DNA of 64,000 nucleotides from assembly GCA_025062045.1 (NCBI GenBank), contig JANXAF010000003.1:149573-213572 (forward strand), given 5' to 3'. How positions within the stretch are numbered: the first letter of the stretch is position 1; each line of letters begins with the position of its first letter. Shown in pieces: positions 18,273 to 27,610 of the stretch. Below the pieces are notes generated by a model that was not told where the DNA came from, did not search any database, and worked only from the letters and a program-made list of their open reading frames with translations. This DNA comes from Thermodesulfobacteriota bacterium (GTDB lineage Bacteria > Desulfobacterota > Syntrophorhabdia > Syntrophorhabdales > JANXAF01). The position numbers and the translations under genes were made by a program.

Positions 18273-20908
18273 CTTATAGCCTCTAAGCGTTTTCTTCCTA
18301 TGGCGAGTTTCGATCTTTTGTTTCTTAGCTCCTCCAAAGTCTCTTTGTTCTTTTCTATCACTTCCGGAGGTGCCTTTTCGAGGAAATCTTTGTTGTTGAG
18401 CTTTTTAAATACTTTTTCGAGCTCTTCGTCCAGTCTTTTCATCTCTTTTTCGATCCTTGAAATCTCCTTGTCAACATCGATAATGTCGGTAAGGGGTATA
18501 TAGATCTCCACGTCATCCACTACTTCGATTGCGCATTTTTCTTGGATTTCTTCTTCGACAAAAAATACGTTTCTGAGCTTGGCAAGTTCCATAACGTACG
18601 GCACGTAAAGCTTTAAAAGTTCTTCCTTATCTTTAGCTTTTATGTGCGCGTCGATCTTCACATTTGGCTGGATATTTACTTCTCCCCGTATCCTTCTTAT
18701 GGCATCTATCGTTTCTATTATCACAGACATCTTTCTTTCCGCTTCTTCATCCATTAATGATTCGTCCGCTTTAGGATAGCTATCTATCATTATGCTTTCT
18801 TTTTCCTTATGAGGGAGCATCTGATAGATCTCCTCAGTGATAAAAGGCATAAAAGGATGAAGGAGTTTGAGGATCGAACGAAATGTAAAAAAAAGCGTTA
18901 ACCTTGTCTTTTTGGAGTCGAATACGGAGACTCTTCCGTAAAGGTTCGGTTTTATAAGCTCCAAATACCAGTCACAGAACTCGTGCCAAATAAAATCGTA
19001 AAGGGCTATCGATGCCTCATTGAAATGGTAGCTTTCTAAAGCGTCCGTCACTCTTTTTATCACCTTTACGAGTCTCGTTACTATCCATCTGTCTGGCAAG
19101 AAAGTCGAATCGTTCCTGAAGCTTCCTTCTTCAAAAAAGTCCATACCTTCAAGGAAAGGAAGGGAAAGTCTTGCAGCATTCCAGATCTTGTTTACAAAAT
19201 TTCTGGACCCTTCTATTCTCTCAGTGGAAAGTAAGATATCCCTTCCTTGCGAAGTAAGCATAGCTAAAGTAAATCTAAAGGCGTCGCATCCATATTTCTC
19301 TATCATTATAAGGGGATCTATCACGTTTCCTCTCGATTTGCTCATCTTCTTTCCTTCGGCATCCCTTACTAAAGCGTGTATGTAGACTTCCCTAAAAGGG
19401 ACATCCCCCATAAATTTGAGGCCCATCATAATCATTCGGGCAACCCAGAAAAAGAGAATATCGAACCCGGTAACGAGAAGGGATGTGGGATAAAAGATCT
19501 CTAAGTCTTTAGTCTTTTTAGGCCATCCAAGTGTTGAAAAAGGCCAGAGAGCCGAAGAAAACCAGGTATCCAGAACATCCTCATCCTGAATAAGTCTTTG
19601 ACCACAAGATTCGCATAGCTCCAAATCTTCCCTGGATACGTAAGTTTTTTCACACATCTTACAATACCAGACGGGTAACCTGTGTCCCCACCATATCTGT
19701 CTAGATATACACCAGTCTTTTATGTTATTCATCCAGTCAAAGTAAACCTTCTCCCACATCTCAGGTATTATCCTTACCCTTTTACTTCTGACAACCTCAA
19801 TTGCTGGCTCCGCAAGAGGTTTCATTTTCACAAACCACTGGAGTGAGAGAGAAGGCTCAACTACGGTTTTACACCTGTAACACTTTCCCAAAACCAAAGA
19901 ATAAGGTTCCTGCTTTTCAAAGAGATTCCTTTTTTTGAGTTCTTCCAAGAGTAATCTTCTACATTCAAATCTGTCAAGACCCGCAAATAAGAAAGCGTTT
20001 TCATTCATACGGCCATCTTCATCAATGACCTTTATCTGTGGCAGGTTGTGTTTTTTTCCTATCTCAAAATCGTAAAAGTCATGGGCAGGCGTGACCTTCA
20101 AAACTCCAGTACCGAAATTAGGATCCACGTGAGGATCCGCAATTATTGGAATCTTTCTCTCAGCAATGGGGAGAACGGCGAAACTTCCAACGTACTTTTT
20201 GTATCTTGCATCTTCGGGATTCACGGCTACTGCCGTATCACCCAACATTGTCTCCGGTCTTGTTGTGGCAACTACTAGAAATTCGGCTCCCCTTTCAAGA
20301 GGGTACCTTACGTAGTACAAAAAACCTTTCTCTTCTTCATGTTCGACCTCCAAATCTGAAAGGGCCGTTTTGCATCTGGGGCACCAGTTTATTATGTAAT
20401 ACCCTCTGTATATTAGACCCTCTTCATAAAGCCGGACAAAGACTTCTCTTACAGCCCTGGAGAGGCCTTCGTCCATTGTGAACCTTTCCCTTGTCCAGTC
20501 AAGAGAACACCCAAGCTTCATAAGCTGTTCCATTATCGTCCTTCCGTACTTCTCCTTCCACTCCCAGACCCTCTTTAAAAATCCATCCCTTCCTAAATCC
20601 TCCCTTTTTAGGTTTTCCTTTGCTAGTTCCCTTTCTACCACATTCTGTGTCGCTATTCCCGCATGGTCAGTGCCAGGAAGCCAAAGGGTATTGAATCCGG
20701 CCATTCTTTTGTAACGGACAACTATATCCTGCAAAGTGTTATTGAGAGCATGCCCCATATGGAGGGAACCAGTCACGTTAGGTGGTGGAATGACAATAGA
20801 GAACGGTTTTAACTCTGAGTCAGTTTTGGCAGTAAAGTACCCCTTATCCAGCCAGAACTTATACCATTTTTCCTCCACATTTTTAGGATTGTAGACTTTT
20901 TCGAGCAT
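18269..20908 (-). CDS. valS: Valyl-tRNA synthetase
   Basis: An 879-residue class Ia synthetase charging tRNA-Val. The HIGH-type motif is HMGH in NVTGSLHMGHALN and the KMSKS motif is KKMSKSRGN. The CP1 editing domain, which hydrolyses mischarged Thr-tRNA, contains TTRPETMLGDTAVAVNPED. The C-terminus ends in the coiled-coil arm typical of bacterial ValRS. Length is normal. Operon with dgt upstream (22 bp gap) and gatC downstream. Confidence 0.97.
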   Translation of the reverse strand: MLEKVYNPKNVEEKWYKFWLDKGYFTAKTDSELKPFSIVIPPPNVTGSLHMGHALNNTLQDIVVRYKRMAGFNTLWLPGTDHAGIATQNVVERELAKENLKREDLGRDGFLKRVWEWKEKYGRTIMEQLMKLGCSLDWTRERFTMDEGLSRAVREVFVRLYEEGLIYRGYYIINWCPRCKTALSDLEVEHEEEKGFLYYVRYPLERGAEFLVVATTRPETMLGDTAVAVNPEDARYKKYVGSFAVLPIAERKIPIIADPHVDPNFGTGVLKVTPAHDFYDFEIGKKHNLPQIKVIDEDGRMNENAFLFAGLDRFECRRLLLEELKKRNLFEKQEPYSLVLGKCYRCKTVVEPSLSLQWFVKMKPLAEPAIEVVRSKRVRIIPEMWEKVYFDWMNNIKDWCISRQIWWGHRLPVWYCKMCEKTYVSREDLELCESCGQRLIQDEDVLDTWFSSALWPFSTLGWPKKTKDLEIFYPTSLLVTGFDILFFWVARMIMMGLKFMGDVPFREVYIHALVRDAEGKKMSKSRGNVIDPLIMIEKYGCDAFRFTLAMLTSQGRDILLSTERIEGSRNFVNKIWNAARLSLPFLEGMDFFEEGSFRNDSTFLPDRWIVTRLVKVIKRVTDALESYHFNEASIALYDFIWHEFCDWYLELIKPNLYGRVSVFDSKKTRLTLFFTFRSILKLLHPFMPFITEEIYQMLPHKEKESIMIDSYPKADESLMDEEAERKMSVIIETIDAIRRIRGEVNIQPNVKIDAHIKAKDKEELLKLYVPYVMELAKLRNVFFVEEEIQEKCAIEVVDDVEIYIPLTDIIDVDKEISRIEKEMKRLDEELEKVFKKLNNKDFLEKAPPEVIEKNKETLEELRNKRSKLAIGRKRLEAIR

Positions 20909-20930
20909 AAGTCACTCCCTAAGGTTCGAA

Positions 20931-21974
20931 TTATAGAGGAATCTTCCATGGCAAGGGAAGGAATATCTTCTCAAAAAGGTAAAAGGCATATCTATCGGTC
21001 ATGCCCGATATAAAATCGACCACACACTTTTCCGGTTCGTCATAAAAGTCAGGCTTGTTTATCTCTTTGAGAAACACATCCGGATGCTTAAGGAAATAGA
21101 AGTAAAGATCCTCAATTATTCTCGCACACTTCTCGAAATCACCGTGGACAACATCGTTTTCGTATACCCTTTCGTAAAGAAAATCTCTTAGCTTGTATAT
21201 GTGGTACGTGAGTTCCTCGCTCATAGATATCATTAGATTCTCTGTCTTTAAAGTCTCCTCTATAACACCTCTCACCATCGTGTCTATCCTTTTTGAACTG
21301 GTCCTTCCCAAGAATTTAACCGAATCTTCTGGAAGGTCTTCTTCGCGAATAACATTGCCCCTTAAAGCGTCATCTATGTCGTGGTTTATATAGGCTATGA
21401 CATCTGCCACTCGGACTATCTCAGCCTCTTTTGTGAGTGGTTTCTCATCCGACTCTTTTGGAATTACTTCTCCCTTTCCTTTGGAATGCTTTAGAATTCC
21501 GTCTCTTACTTCGTACGTCAAATTGAGTCCCCGGCCGTCCTTTTCCAACATATCTACGACCCTTAAACTCTGTTCATTGTGCCGGAAACCCCCTTTGTGT
21601 ATCCTATTTAAAACTTCTTCTCCTGCATGTCCGAAAGGCGTATGACCTAGATCATGGCCCAGACAAATGGCCTCCACAAGATCCTCGTTTAAAGACAGAG
21701 ATTTTGCTATGGTTCTGGCGATTTGTGCCACTTCAAGCGTGTGAGTTAATCTCGTTCTGTAGTGGTCACCCTGAGGGGAAAGAAAGACTTGGGTCTTGTG
21801 CTTTAATCTTCTGAAAGCCTTGCTGTGTATAATTCTGTCCCTATCATGCTGGAAAGCGGGCCTTATGTCGCATTCTGGCTCCGGTTTGAGCCTTCCTCGA
21901 GAATTTTTGCTCTTCTGAGCAAAGGGAGAAAGAAGAATCTCCTCTTTCTGCTCAAGGAGTTCCCTTATTTTCAC
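20931..21974 (-). CDS. dgt: dGTP triphosphohydrolase-like HD-domain protein
   Basis: A 347-residue HD-superfamily phosphohydrolase that splits dNTPs into deoxynucleoside and triphosphate. It has [15 protein letters not shown], then the metal ligands His in [11 protein letters not shown] and the HD pair in [16 protein letters not shown], and the later Asp in [13 protein letters not shown]. The start codon is GTG at 21974. It belongs to the short Dgt type 2-like group that often precedes synthetase or DnaG genes. Likely controls dNTP pools. First gene of the minus-strand operon that continues with valS. Confidence 0.92.
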   Translation of the reverse strand: MKIRELLEQKEEILLSPFAQKSKNSRGRLKPEPECDIRPAFQHDRDRIIHSKAFRRLKHKTQVFLSPQGDHYRTRLTHTLEVAQIARTIAKSLSLNEDLVEAICLGHDLGHTPFGHAGEEVLNRIHKGGFRHNEQSLRVVDMLEKDGRGLNLTYEVRDGILKHSKGKGEVIPKESDEKPLTKEAEIVRVADVIAYINHDIDDALRGNVIREEDLPEDSVKFLGRTSSKRIDTMVRGVIEETLKTENLMISMSEELTYHIYKLRDFLYERVYENDVVHGDFEKCARIIEDLYFYFLKHPDVFLKEINKPDFYDEPEKCVVDFISGMTDRYAFYLFEKIFLPLPWKIPL

Positions 21975-22282
21975 AAAAAGCTAATCTATCACAATAACAT
22001 TTTTTATTTCAAGAAACGTACCTCAAAATCCACGGTCTCCTAACAATCCGAGGCTAAAAAACTAAGGTAAGCCTTCTTGTTCCTGCTCAAAATTTAAAAA
22101 CGTGATATATTATTTAACGACGGGGGGTTATAGTAATCGGTTTAGAAACTCATCGATTCTATATTCAATCCTTACGAAGGTTGACTTTCACGCTAGTTGG
22201 ATTCTTGGAAAGGTTTGCTATCCCGTAAGATGGCTTATTGGAAAACCATAAGGGGCAAATCTAGCCTAAATACAAAACTGCA
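21975..22282. other. 308-bp divergent intergenic region dgt / histidine kinase
   Basis: AT-rich and without a convincing gene on either strand. It must hold the promoters for dgt (minus) and the histidine kinase (plus). A weak TTGAAA-18 bp-TAGATT lies on the minus strand near dgt; no good sigma70 or sigma54 match was found for the kinase. TTGGAAA occurs twice, near 22204 and 22239. No RNA gene or strong hairpin was seen. Confidence 0.5.
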
Positions 22283-23782
22283 ATGGGGCTCAAAGAGCTT
22301 TTAGAAAAGTATAGAAAACAGGTAATTGAAGAGTGGATAGCAAGACTAAAGCGGGAAGTTAGTGAAAGATACAAAGAAAGACCTTACGAGGAACTTTCCA
22401 TCACTGTGAGCGCAGCATATGATGCAAGCACCTACGTTCTCCTTTTCAACGATTATTCAAAAATCAACTGCCACATCGAATGGATTACCCGTGCAAGGCT
22501 ACATGGGGGCTTTACGCTCTCTGAGGTCCAGCACGCTTACGAATTGATCCGCGAGATTCTAACCCCCATATTCCTTGACAATCTCCAAGGGGAGGAATTG
22601 AAAGAGGCTCTCATCAAACTAAACAGGTGCACTTTTTACACAATTACGCAATTTAGTAGAAATTTTCAGTCCCTTCACGAAAGTAAAATTAGAGAACACG
22701 CCCAGAACCTGGAAAGGATGGTTGAGGCAAGGACAAAAGAGCTTACTGAATCTGAAGCAAAGTACAGGACACTGGTCGAGGACATAAACGACGGCTATTT
22801 TGTGAATCAGGGTGGAATAATAGTGTTCGCAAATAAAGCATACTGCGACATGCACGGATACGATATTTCAGAGGTTGTCGGAAAATCGTACTACGAGTTC
22901 ATTGCTGAAGAATCCCTCGAATTTGTAAAGAGCCTTTACGATGAAAGGATAAAAAAGGGGGAGGCTCCCGAATTATACGTTTACTTAAGAAAACATAAGG
23001 ATGGTAGATGTTACCCAACGGAGAACAAGGTTAAGATAATAACTTACGACGGTCAAATGGCGGTTGCGGGTATATGTAGGGACATAACGGAAAGGGTTGA
23101 GATGGAAAAAAAGATAAGGGAAACCGAAAACTTGGCCCAAATAGGGAGGCTTACAACATCTTTGGCGCACGAAATAAGGAATCCGTTATCCTCTGTAAAG
23201 CTCAACATACAGATCTTAAAGAGGAATGCTTTTCTAGACGGTAACGACAGAAGAAGGATAGAGATCGTATTGAACGAGATAACCAAGCTCGAAAGGATTC
23301 TCACGGAGATGCTAGACTTCGCAAGACCTATAAAGCTTAACGTTGAAAAGGCGGATATAAATCGGATTGTGGAGTCGAGCATTGAGGTAATAGAGGTGAG
23401 AGCTAAAGAGAAGAAAATCCGTATCAAAAAGCTCTACTCGGCGAAACTTCCACAACTCAATCTCGATAAGGATAAGATAGAACAAGCTCTCATCAACATA
23501 CTTTTAAATTCAATCGACGTACTCGACGGCGGGGGAGTCATAACCGTTGCCACTAGGAAGGCAAATAAAAACGGGGGTGTTATTGTAGATATCTACGACA
23601 ATGGTCCAGGAATCGACAAAGATTCTCTCCCTTTCATCTTTGATCCTTTTTTCAGTAATAAGAAAAAAGGCACAGGTCTCGGTCTTTTCAACGTGAAACG
23701 GATAGTTGAAGCACACGGTGGAAAGGTTGAAGTCTACCCTGGAAAGCGAAAGGGAGCCCATTTTTCGATATTCCTACCTTAA
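22283..23782 (+). CDS. Cytosolic PAS-domain sensor histidine kinase
   Basis: A 499-residue kinase without membrane segments. Residues 1-150 resemble the RsbR-type N-terminal sensor helix bundle. Residues 160-275 are a PAS domain (TLVEDINDGYFVNQGG through CRDITER). Residues 280-350 are HisKA with the phospho-acceptor His296 in SLAHEIRNP. The rest is the ATPase with N, G1, F and G2 boxes (LINILLNSIDV, DNGPGID, GTGLGLFN). It pairs with the sigma54 activator starting 15 bp downstream. Context suggests it senses a cytoplasmic metabolite linked to the adjacent LIV-type transporter and CoA ligase. No clear Shine-Dalgarno precedes the ATG. Confidence 0.93.
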   Translation: MGLKELLEKYRKQVIEEWIARLKREVSERYKERPYEELSITVSAAYDASTYVLLFNDYSKINCHIEWITRARLHGGFTLSEVQHAYELIREILTPIFLDNLQGEELKEALIKLNRCTFYTITQFSRNFQSLHESKIREHAQNLERMVEARTKELTESEAKYRTLVEDINDGYFVNQGGIIVFANKAYCDMHGYDISEVVGKSYYEFIAEESLEFVKSLYDERIKKGEAPELYVYLRKHKDGRCYPTENKVKIITYDGQMAVAGICRDITERVEMEKKIRETENLAQIGRLTTSLAHEIRNPLSSVKLNIQILKRNAFLDGNDRRRIEIVLNEITKLERILTEMLDFARPIKLNVEKADINRIVESSIEVIEVRAKEKKIRIKKLYSAKLPQLNLDKDKIEQALINILLNSIDVLDGGGVITVATRKANKNGGVIVDIYDNGPGIDKDSLPFIFDPFFSNKKKGTGLGLFNVKRIVEAHGGKVEVYPGKRKGAHFSIFLP

Positions 23783-23796
23783 AAGGATGACATGCC

Positions 23797-25152
23797 ATGA
23801 GGCACAAAATTCTAATAATCGACGATGAGGATGCCATACTTGAATCCCTTGACATGTACTTTACCGAAAGGGGCTACTCTGTTATGTGTGCTAAAAACGC
23901 GGCCGAGGGTTACGAAAGTGCGGTCAAGTTCGATCCTGATGTGATAATTCTCGACGTGAGACTTCCTGACGACGACGGTCTCCAGCTCTTAACGAGACTT
24001 AAAGACAAGAACAGAGATGTACATGTGATAATCATTACGGCCTTCCATGATATGGAAACGACTATAAAAGCGGTCAAAAAAGGTGCTTACGAGTATATAC
24101 CTAAGCCTATAGATATTGAAGAGTTGGATCGAGCTGTCTCTAAAGCGTTAAGACTGGAAGACGCGCTAAACGAGAAGGATGGGTTAATTATTAGAAATCC
24201 ATCAGCCCACGAGAGAGGCAAGATCATTGGAAAAAGCAAAGCGATGAAAGAGATTTTCAAGGCAATAGGAATACTATCGGAAAATAGGGTCACAGTTCTA
24301 ATAGAAGGAGAAACTGGAACGGGAAAGGAGTTAATCGCTCAGGCTATCCACTACAACAGTCCTTTCAGAGATCACCCTTTTATACCGATTAACTGCTCTG
24401 CAATAGTGGGAACACTTCTCGAAAGCGAACTTTTTGGCCATGAAAAAGGAGCATTTACCGGAGCCCATTGCACGAAGAGAGGAAAGTTCGAACTTGCCGG
24501 AGATGGAACTATATTTTTGGATGAGGTAAGTGAGATACCTTATGAGCTTCAGGCAAAGCTTTTGCGATTCCTTCAAGAAAAAGAGTTTGAAAGAGTGGGA
24601 GGAGAAAAAACACTAAAATCTAACGCACGGGTCATAGCCGCCTCTAATAGGCCTCTCTCACAACTCGTGAAAGAGGGAAAATTCAGGGAGGACCTATACT
24701 ACCGGCTGTCAGTGGCAAAGATTTACGTTCCTCCGCTAAGAGAAAGAAAATCCGACATTCCTTTACTTGTAGAATATCTTATAGGAAGGCTCAACCTGGA
24801 GTTGAAAAGACAGATAAAAAAGGTTGAAGAAAAAGCGATTGAGAGGATGATGGAATACCATTGGCCAGGTAATGTAAGGGAGCTCGAAAACGTGCTAACT
24901 AGGGCAGCGATTGAAGTAAGGGGTGAGGTGATAACCGAGGAACATATTCTTCCGCTTTTGGAGGCTAGGGATACTCCAAAGAAAGAGGAAATGGAAAGCC
25001 TTATGAGTTTAAGTACTGTGGAAAAGCAGCATATAAAGAAAGTTCTCGAATGTGTTGGATGGCATTTTGGAAAGGCATGTGAGATTTTAGGAATCTCTAG
25101 ACCATCCCTTAGAAGAAAGATAAGGGAATACGGTATTGAGAGGCGTAATTAA
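23797..25152 (+). CDS. NtrC-family sigma54-dependent response regulator
   Basis: A 451-residue activator. Receiver domain 1-120 has acidic DDE and phospho-acceptor Asp53 in [13 protein letters not shown]. The AAA+ domain, about 145-380, has Walker A GETGTGKE, the sigma54-contact loop GAFTGA and Walker [12 protein letters not shown]. The C-terminal Fis-type HTH includes [20 protein letters not shown]. It should drive transcription from -24/-12 promoters, and two matches follow at 25157-25173 and 25422-25438. Preceded by its kinase; probably co-transcribed. Confidence 0.96.
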   Translation: MRHKILIIDDEDAILESLDMYFTERGYSVMCAKNAAEGYESAVKFDPDVIILDVRLPDDDGLQLLTRLKDKNRDVHVIIITAFHDMETTIKAVKKGAYEYIPKPIDIEELDRAVSKALRLEDALNEKDGLIIRNPSAHERGKIIGKSKAMKEIFKAIGILSENRVTVLIEGETGTGKELIAQAIHYNSPFRDHPFIPINCSAIVGTLLESELFGHEKGAFTGAHCTKRGKFELAGDGTIFLDEVSEIPYELQAKLLRFLQEKEFERVGGEKTLKSNARVIAASNRPLSQLVKEGKFREDLYYRLSVAKIYVPPLRERKSDIPLLVEYLIGRLNLELKRQIKKVEEKAIERMMEYHWPGNVRELENVLTRAAIEVRGEVITEEHILPLLEARDTPKKEEMESLMSLSTVEKQHIKKVLECVGWHFGKACEILGISRPSLRRKIREYGIERRN

Positions 25153-25156
25153 AAGG

Positions 25157-25173
25157 CTGGCATCCTCATTGCA
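25157..25173 (+). promoter_or_regulatory. Sigma54 (-24/-12) promoter upstream of small HTH gene
   Basis: CTGGCATCCTCATTGCA: GG at 25159-25160 and GC at 25171-25172 with exactly 10 bp between, and an intact TTGCA -12 block. It begins 5 bp after the response-regulator stop codon. The predicted transcription start (about 25184) is only about 2 bases before the GTG of the next gene. Confidence 0.7.
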
Positions 25174-25185
25174 ATTCTTATCTTT

Positions 25186-25371
25186 GTGAAAACGTTAAAA
25201 GAGGTAAAAAGAGAATACATCTTAAAGGTTCTTCGAACAACGGGCTGGGACATAAAGAGGGCAAGTGAGATACTAAAGGTCAATGAAAGATATCTAAGGA
25301 GGGAGATTGAAAGGATAAGCCGTGATGAAAAAATGTTTCAAGAGTTGAAAGATTTTTTCAAAAAACCCTAA
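25186..25371 (+). CDS. Stand-alone Fis-type helix-turn-helix protein
   Basis: A 61-residue protein, essentially only the DNA-binding helix-turn-helix of NtrC-type regulators: REYILKVLRTTGWDIKRASE, then ILKVNERYLRREIERISRD. It resembles the C-terminus of the preceding regulator ([20 protein letters not shown]), so it is probably a paralogous fragment that became a separate gene. GTG start; no good Shine-Dalgarno. It lacks receiver and AAA+ domains, so it could compete for the regulator's enhancer sites or act as a small Fis-like protein. Function is inferred. Confidence 0.65.
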   Translation: MKTLKEVKREYILKVLRTTGWDIKRASEILKVNERYLRREIERISRDEKMFQELKDFFKKP

Positions 25372-25421
25372 TCTGGAGAGGAAAGAAACAAAGGTATTAA
25401 TGTGCCGGCTCCTAAGCTATT

Positions 25422-25438
25422 CTGGCACGAAAGATGCT
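25422..25438 (+). promoter_or_regulatory. Sigma54 (-24/-12) promoter of the liv-type operon
   Basis: CTGGCACGAAAGATGCT: GG at 25424-25425, GC at 25436-25437, exactly 10 bp apart, with a perfect TGGCACG -24 block. The predicted start is near 25449, and the substrate-binding protein ATG is at 25471. The activator encoded just upstream is the obvious candidate to use it. Confidence 0.85.
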
Positions 25439-25470
25439 TAAATAAAAACAAAAACCTAAAGGGGGTTACC

Positions 25471-26730
25471 ATGAAAAGGTTTCTAATCACGATCCTTGGT
25501 ATTTTTCTATTGACTTTTTACTCCTCCACCCTGCTTTGTTCTGAAAAGCCGATAGTTATTGGTTCTCCACTTGCTACCGCGTTCCTTTACGGATGGGTTG
25601 CGGAACGGGGGATTAAGCTTGCAGTTGAAGAGATAAATGCCAAAGGTGGGGTAAATGTTGGCGGTGTGAGGAGACCTTTCAAAGTCGAAGTTATAGATAC
25701 GAGAGATTTGGAACCAGGGGTTCCGGTAAGTGAAGCTCTCCTTGCGGTAGAAAAACTGATCCTTGAAAAGAAGGTGGACTTTTTGATCGGAGGCCCTGTG
25801 AGATCGGAGGCAGCACTTGCAGCAATGGATATAGTGAGCAAGTACAAAAAGATAAGCATAATAACCACTGGCGTTTTAAGTCCGGCTCTCACCCAAAGGG
25901 TTGCTGAAAATTACGAAAAGTACAAATACACCTTCAGAAACACAAACCATGTGGGAAACATGATGAAGGAATTCATAACGTTCTTGGATGAGATCCAAAA
26001 GCCTTTTGGATTAAAAAGTGCCTACATTATGGTTCAGGATGTAGAGCATGCAAGAAGAGGCGGTGAAGCGATGAAAAAAGCATTGACAGAAAAAGGCTGG
26101 GAAGTGATAGACATGAAGATTTACCCAACAGGAACAACGGATTACTCGGTTGGACTTGCAGATGCTAAGGCAAAAGGTGCCGATATTCTCTTTTTATGGA
26201 TGGATATGCCGGAAAGTGCCATCCTTCTGAAACAGTGGTCAGACTTAAAGATGAAAGCCCTTCCTATAGGTTTTGTATGCGCTGCGGAACAGCCCGGTTT
26301 CTGGAAGGCCACAGGTGGAAGGGGTGAATATCTTATCGTAAATGTGGTCAACGGAGGGAACGTTCCCGGCAACATAACACCCTGGACAATGAAGTTTGTG
26401 GAAGCTTACAAGAAAAGATGGGGATTGGAACCGGAAGGGTATGGAACCTCTTCCTCCTATATGGCTGTTTACCAGTTAAAAGAAGCCATAGAGAAAGCGA
26501 AAAGTCTTGATACGGACAAGGTGATAGCTGCCCTTGAGGAGCTTGACATAATGGGTGTTTACGGAAGAATGAGGTTCGATAAGAAAACACATCAGATTAT
26601 CCCCTCATTCGATCCTAAGGAGGGGGCTGTAACTTGCATATTCCAGTGGCAGCAGGGAAACAGAGTCCAGGTTTTTCCTCCTAAAGTTGCCCAAGGCAAG
26701 GTGATGTTACCACCGTGGGTGAAAAAGTAA
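25471..26730 (+). CDS. livK: LIV-type ABC transporter substrate-binding protein
   Basis: A 419-residue periplasmic type-I binding protein. The open frame begins at 25402, but the ATG at 25471 follows AAGGGGG and starts a clear signal peptide (MKRFLITILGIFLLTF...), so I used it. The mature domain has AVEEINAKGGV, then ...VEVIDTRD, and FLIGGPVRSEAALAA. The ligand need not be a branched-chain amino acid: linkage to a CoA ligase, a thioesterase and a dedicated two-component system points to an organic or aromatic acid. First gene of the transport operon, behind a sigma54 promoter. Confidence 0.93.
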   Translation: MKRFLITILGIFLLTFYSSTLLCSEKPIVIGSPLATAFLYGWVAERGIKLAVEEINAKGGVNVGGVRRPFKVEVIDTRDLEPGVPVSEALLAVEKLILEKKVDFLIGGPVRSEAALAAMDIVSKYKKISIITTGVLSPALTQRVAENYEKYKYTFRNTNHVGNMMKEFITFLDEIQKPFGLKSAYIMVQDVEHARRGGEAMKKALTEKGWEVIDMKIYPTGTTDYSVGLADAKAKGADILFLWMDMPESAILLKQWSDLKMKALPIGFVCAAEQPGFWKATGGRGEYLIVNVVNGGNVPGNITPWTMKFVEAYKKRWGLEPEGYGTSSSYMAVYQLKEAIEKAKSLDTDKVIAALEELDIMGVYGRMRFDKKTHQIIPSFDPKEGAVTCIFQWQQGNRVQVFPPKVAQGKVMLPPWVKK

Positions 26731-26739
26731 GGGGATAAT

Positions 26740-27609
26740 ATGCACGTTTTAGTCTACGGTGTGATAAATAGCGTCACTTTAGCCCTTATATCACTTGGGT
26801 TCACTTTAGTTTACAGCATAAGCAGGGTGCCGAACTTCGCTCATGGTGCTCTGTATGTGACAACTGGCTACATAGTCTGGTTATTTCTAAATAAAGTCCC
26901 GAAAATTCCCTACCTTTTGGCTATCGTATTAGCCATTCTTATAACAGGAGCGATCGGTGCCCTAATCTACAGATTCATCTTGGTGAGAATAAGGGGTATG
27001 GAGATATCGGAAATCATAGCCACCTACGCTATCGGCGTTGCAATCCTTGAAGGGCTGAGATGGGGCGGTCTTAGGGGAATGACGTTCACGCTCCCCGTTT
27101 TTTTTGGCGGGTCGTTTGAAATATTGGGGGTCACAGTAGACTATCAGAGGATGATAGTTGTCATATGCGGGGTTTTGGTCTTTTTGTTTTTGTATTTCTT
27201 CACACACCACACAAGGATAGGGCTTGCCCTAAGGGGAATAGCTCAGGACGAGCGGGCTGCGATGATGCTTGGGATCGATTCTGACATGACTGCCATTTTG
27301 GCTTTGGCAATCGGTTCTGCCCTGGCGGGTCTATCTGCCCTTCTCCTTTTACCTCTAGGGAACATAATCGTTGAAGCCGGTTATAGCGTTCTTATATTCG
27401 CAGTTGCAGTATGCGTCATAGGGGGCCTTGGAAGCCTTTTCGGAACTGTAGTTGCATCCTTTATAATCGGTTTTGCGCAAATTCTTACAGACAAATTCCT
27501 TTCGACCCACTATCAGATGGTCGTTGCACTTTTGGCAATAATAGTTACGCTTATTGTCAAACCATCGGGGCTTTTTGGAAAGCAGAAAGAACTGGAGGAG
27601 CGGGTTTAA
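26740..27609 (+). CDS. livH: LIV-type ABC transporter permease (LivH)
   Basis: A 289-residue inner-membrane permease with about eight hydrophobic segments. The N-terminal GVINSVTLALISLGFTLVYS and the loop with RGIAQDERAAMMLGID (the EAA-type ATPase contact) are typical for LivH. It forms the channel with the LivM homologue encoded 1 bp downstream. AAGGGGATAAT precedes the ATG. Confidence 0.95.
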   Translation: MHVLVYGVINSVTLALISLGFTLVYSISRVPNFAHGALYVTTGYIVWLFLNKVPKIPYLLAIVLAILITGAIGALIYRFILVRIRGMEISEIIATYAIGVAILEGLRWGGLRGMTFTLPVFFGGSFEILGVTVDYQRMIVVICGVLVFLFLYFFTHHTRIGLALRGIAQDERAAMMLGIDSDMTAILALAIGSALAGLSALLLLPLGNIIVEAGYSVLIFAVAVCVIGGLGSLFGTVVASFIIGFAQILTDKFLSTHYQMVVALLAIIVTLIVKPSGLFGKQKELEERV

Positions 27610-27610
27610 G

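Noticed and set aside
22195..22230. Sigma54 promoter before the histidine kinase (TTGGAAAGGTTTGC)
   Set aside because: Only 8 bp separate GG and GC instead of the required 10.
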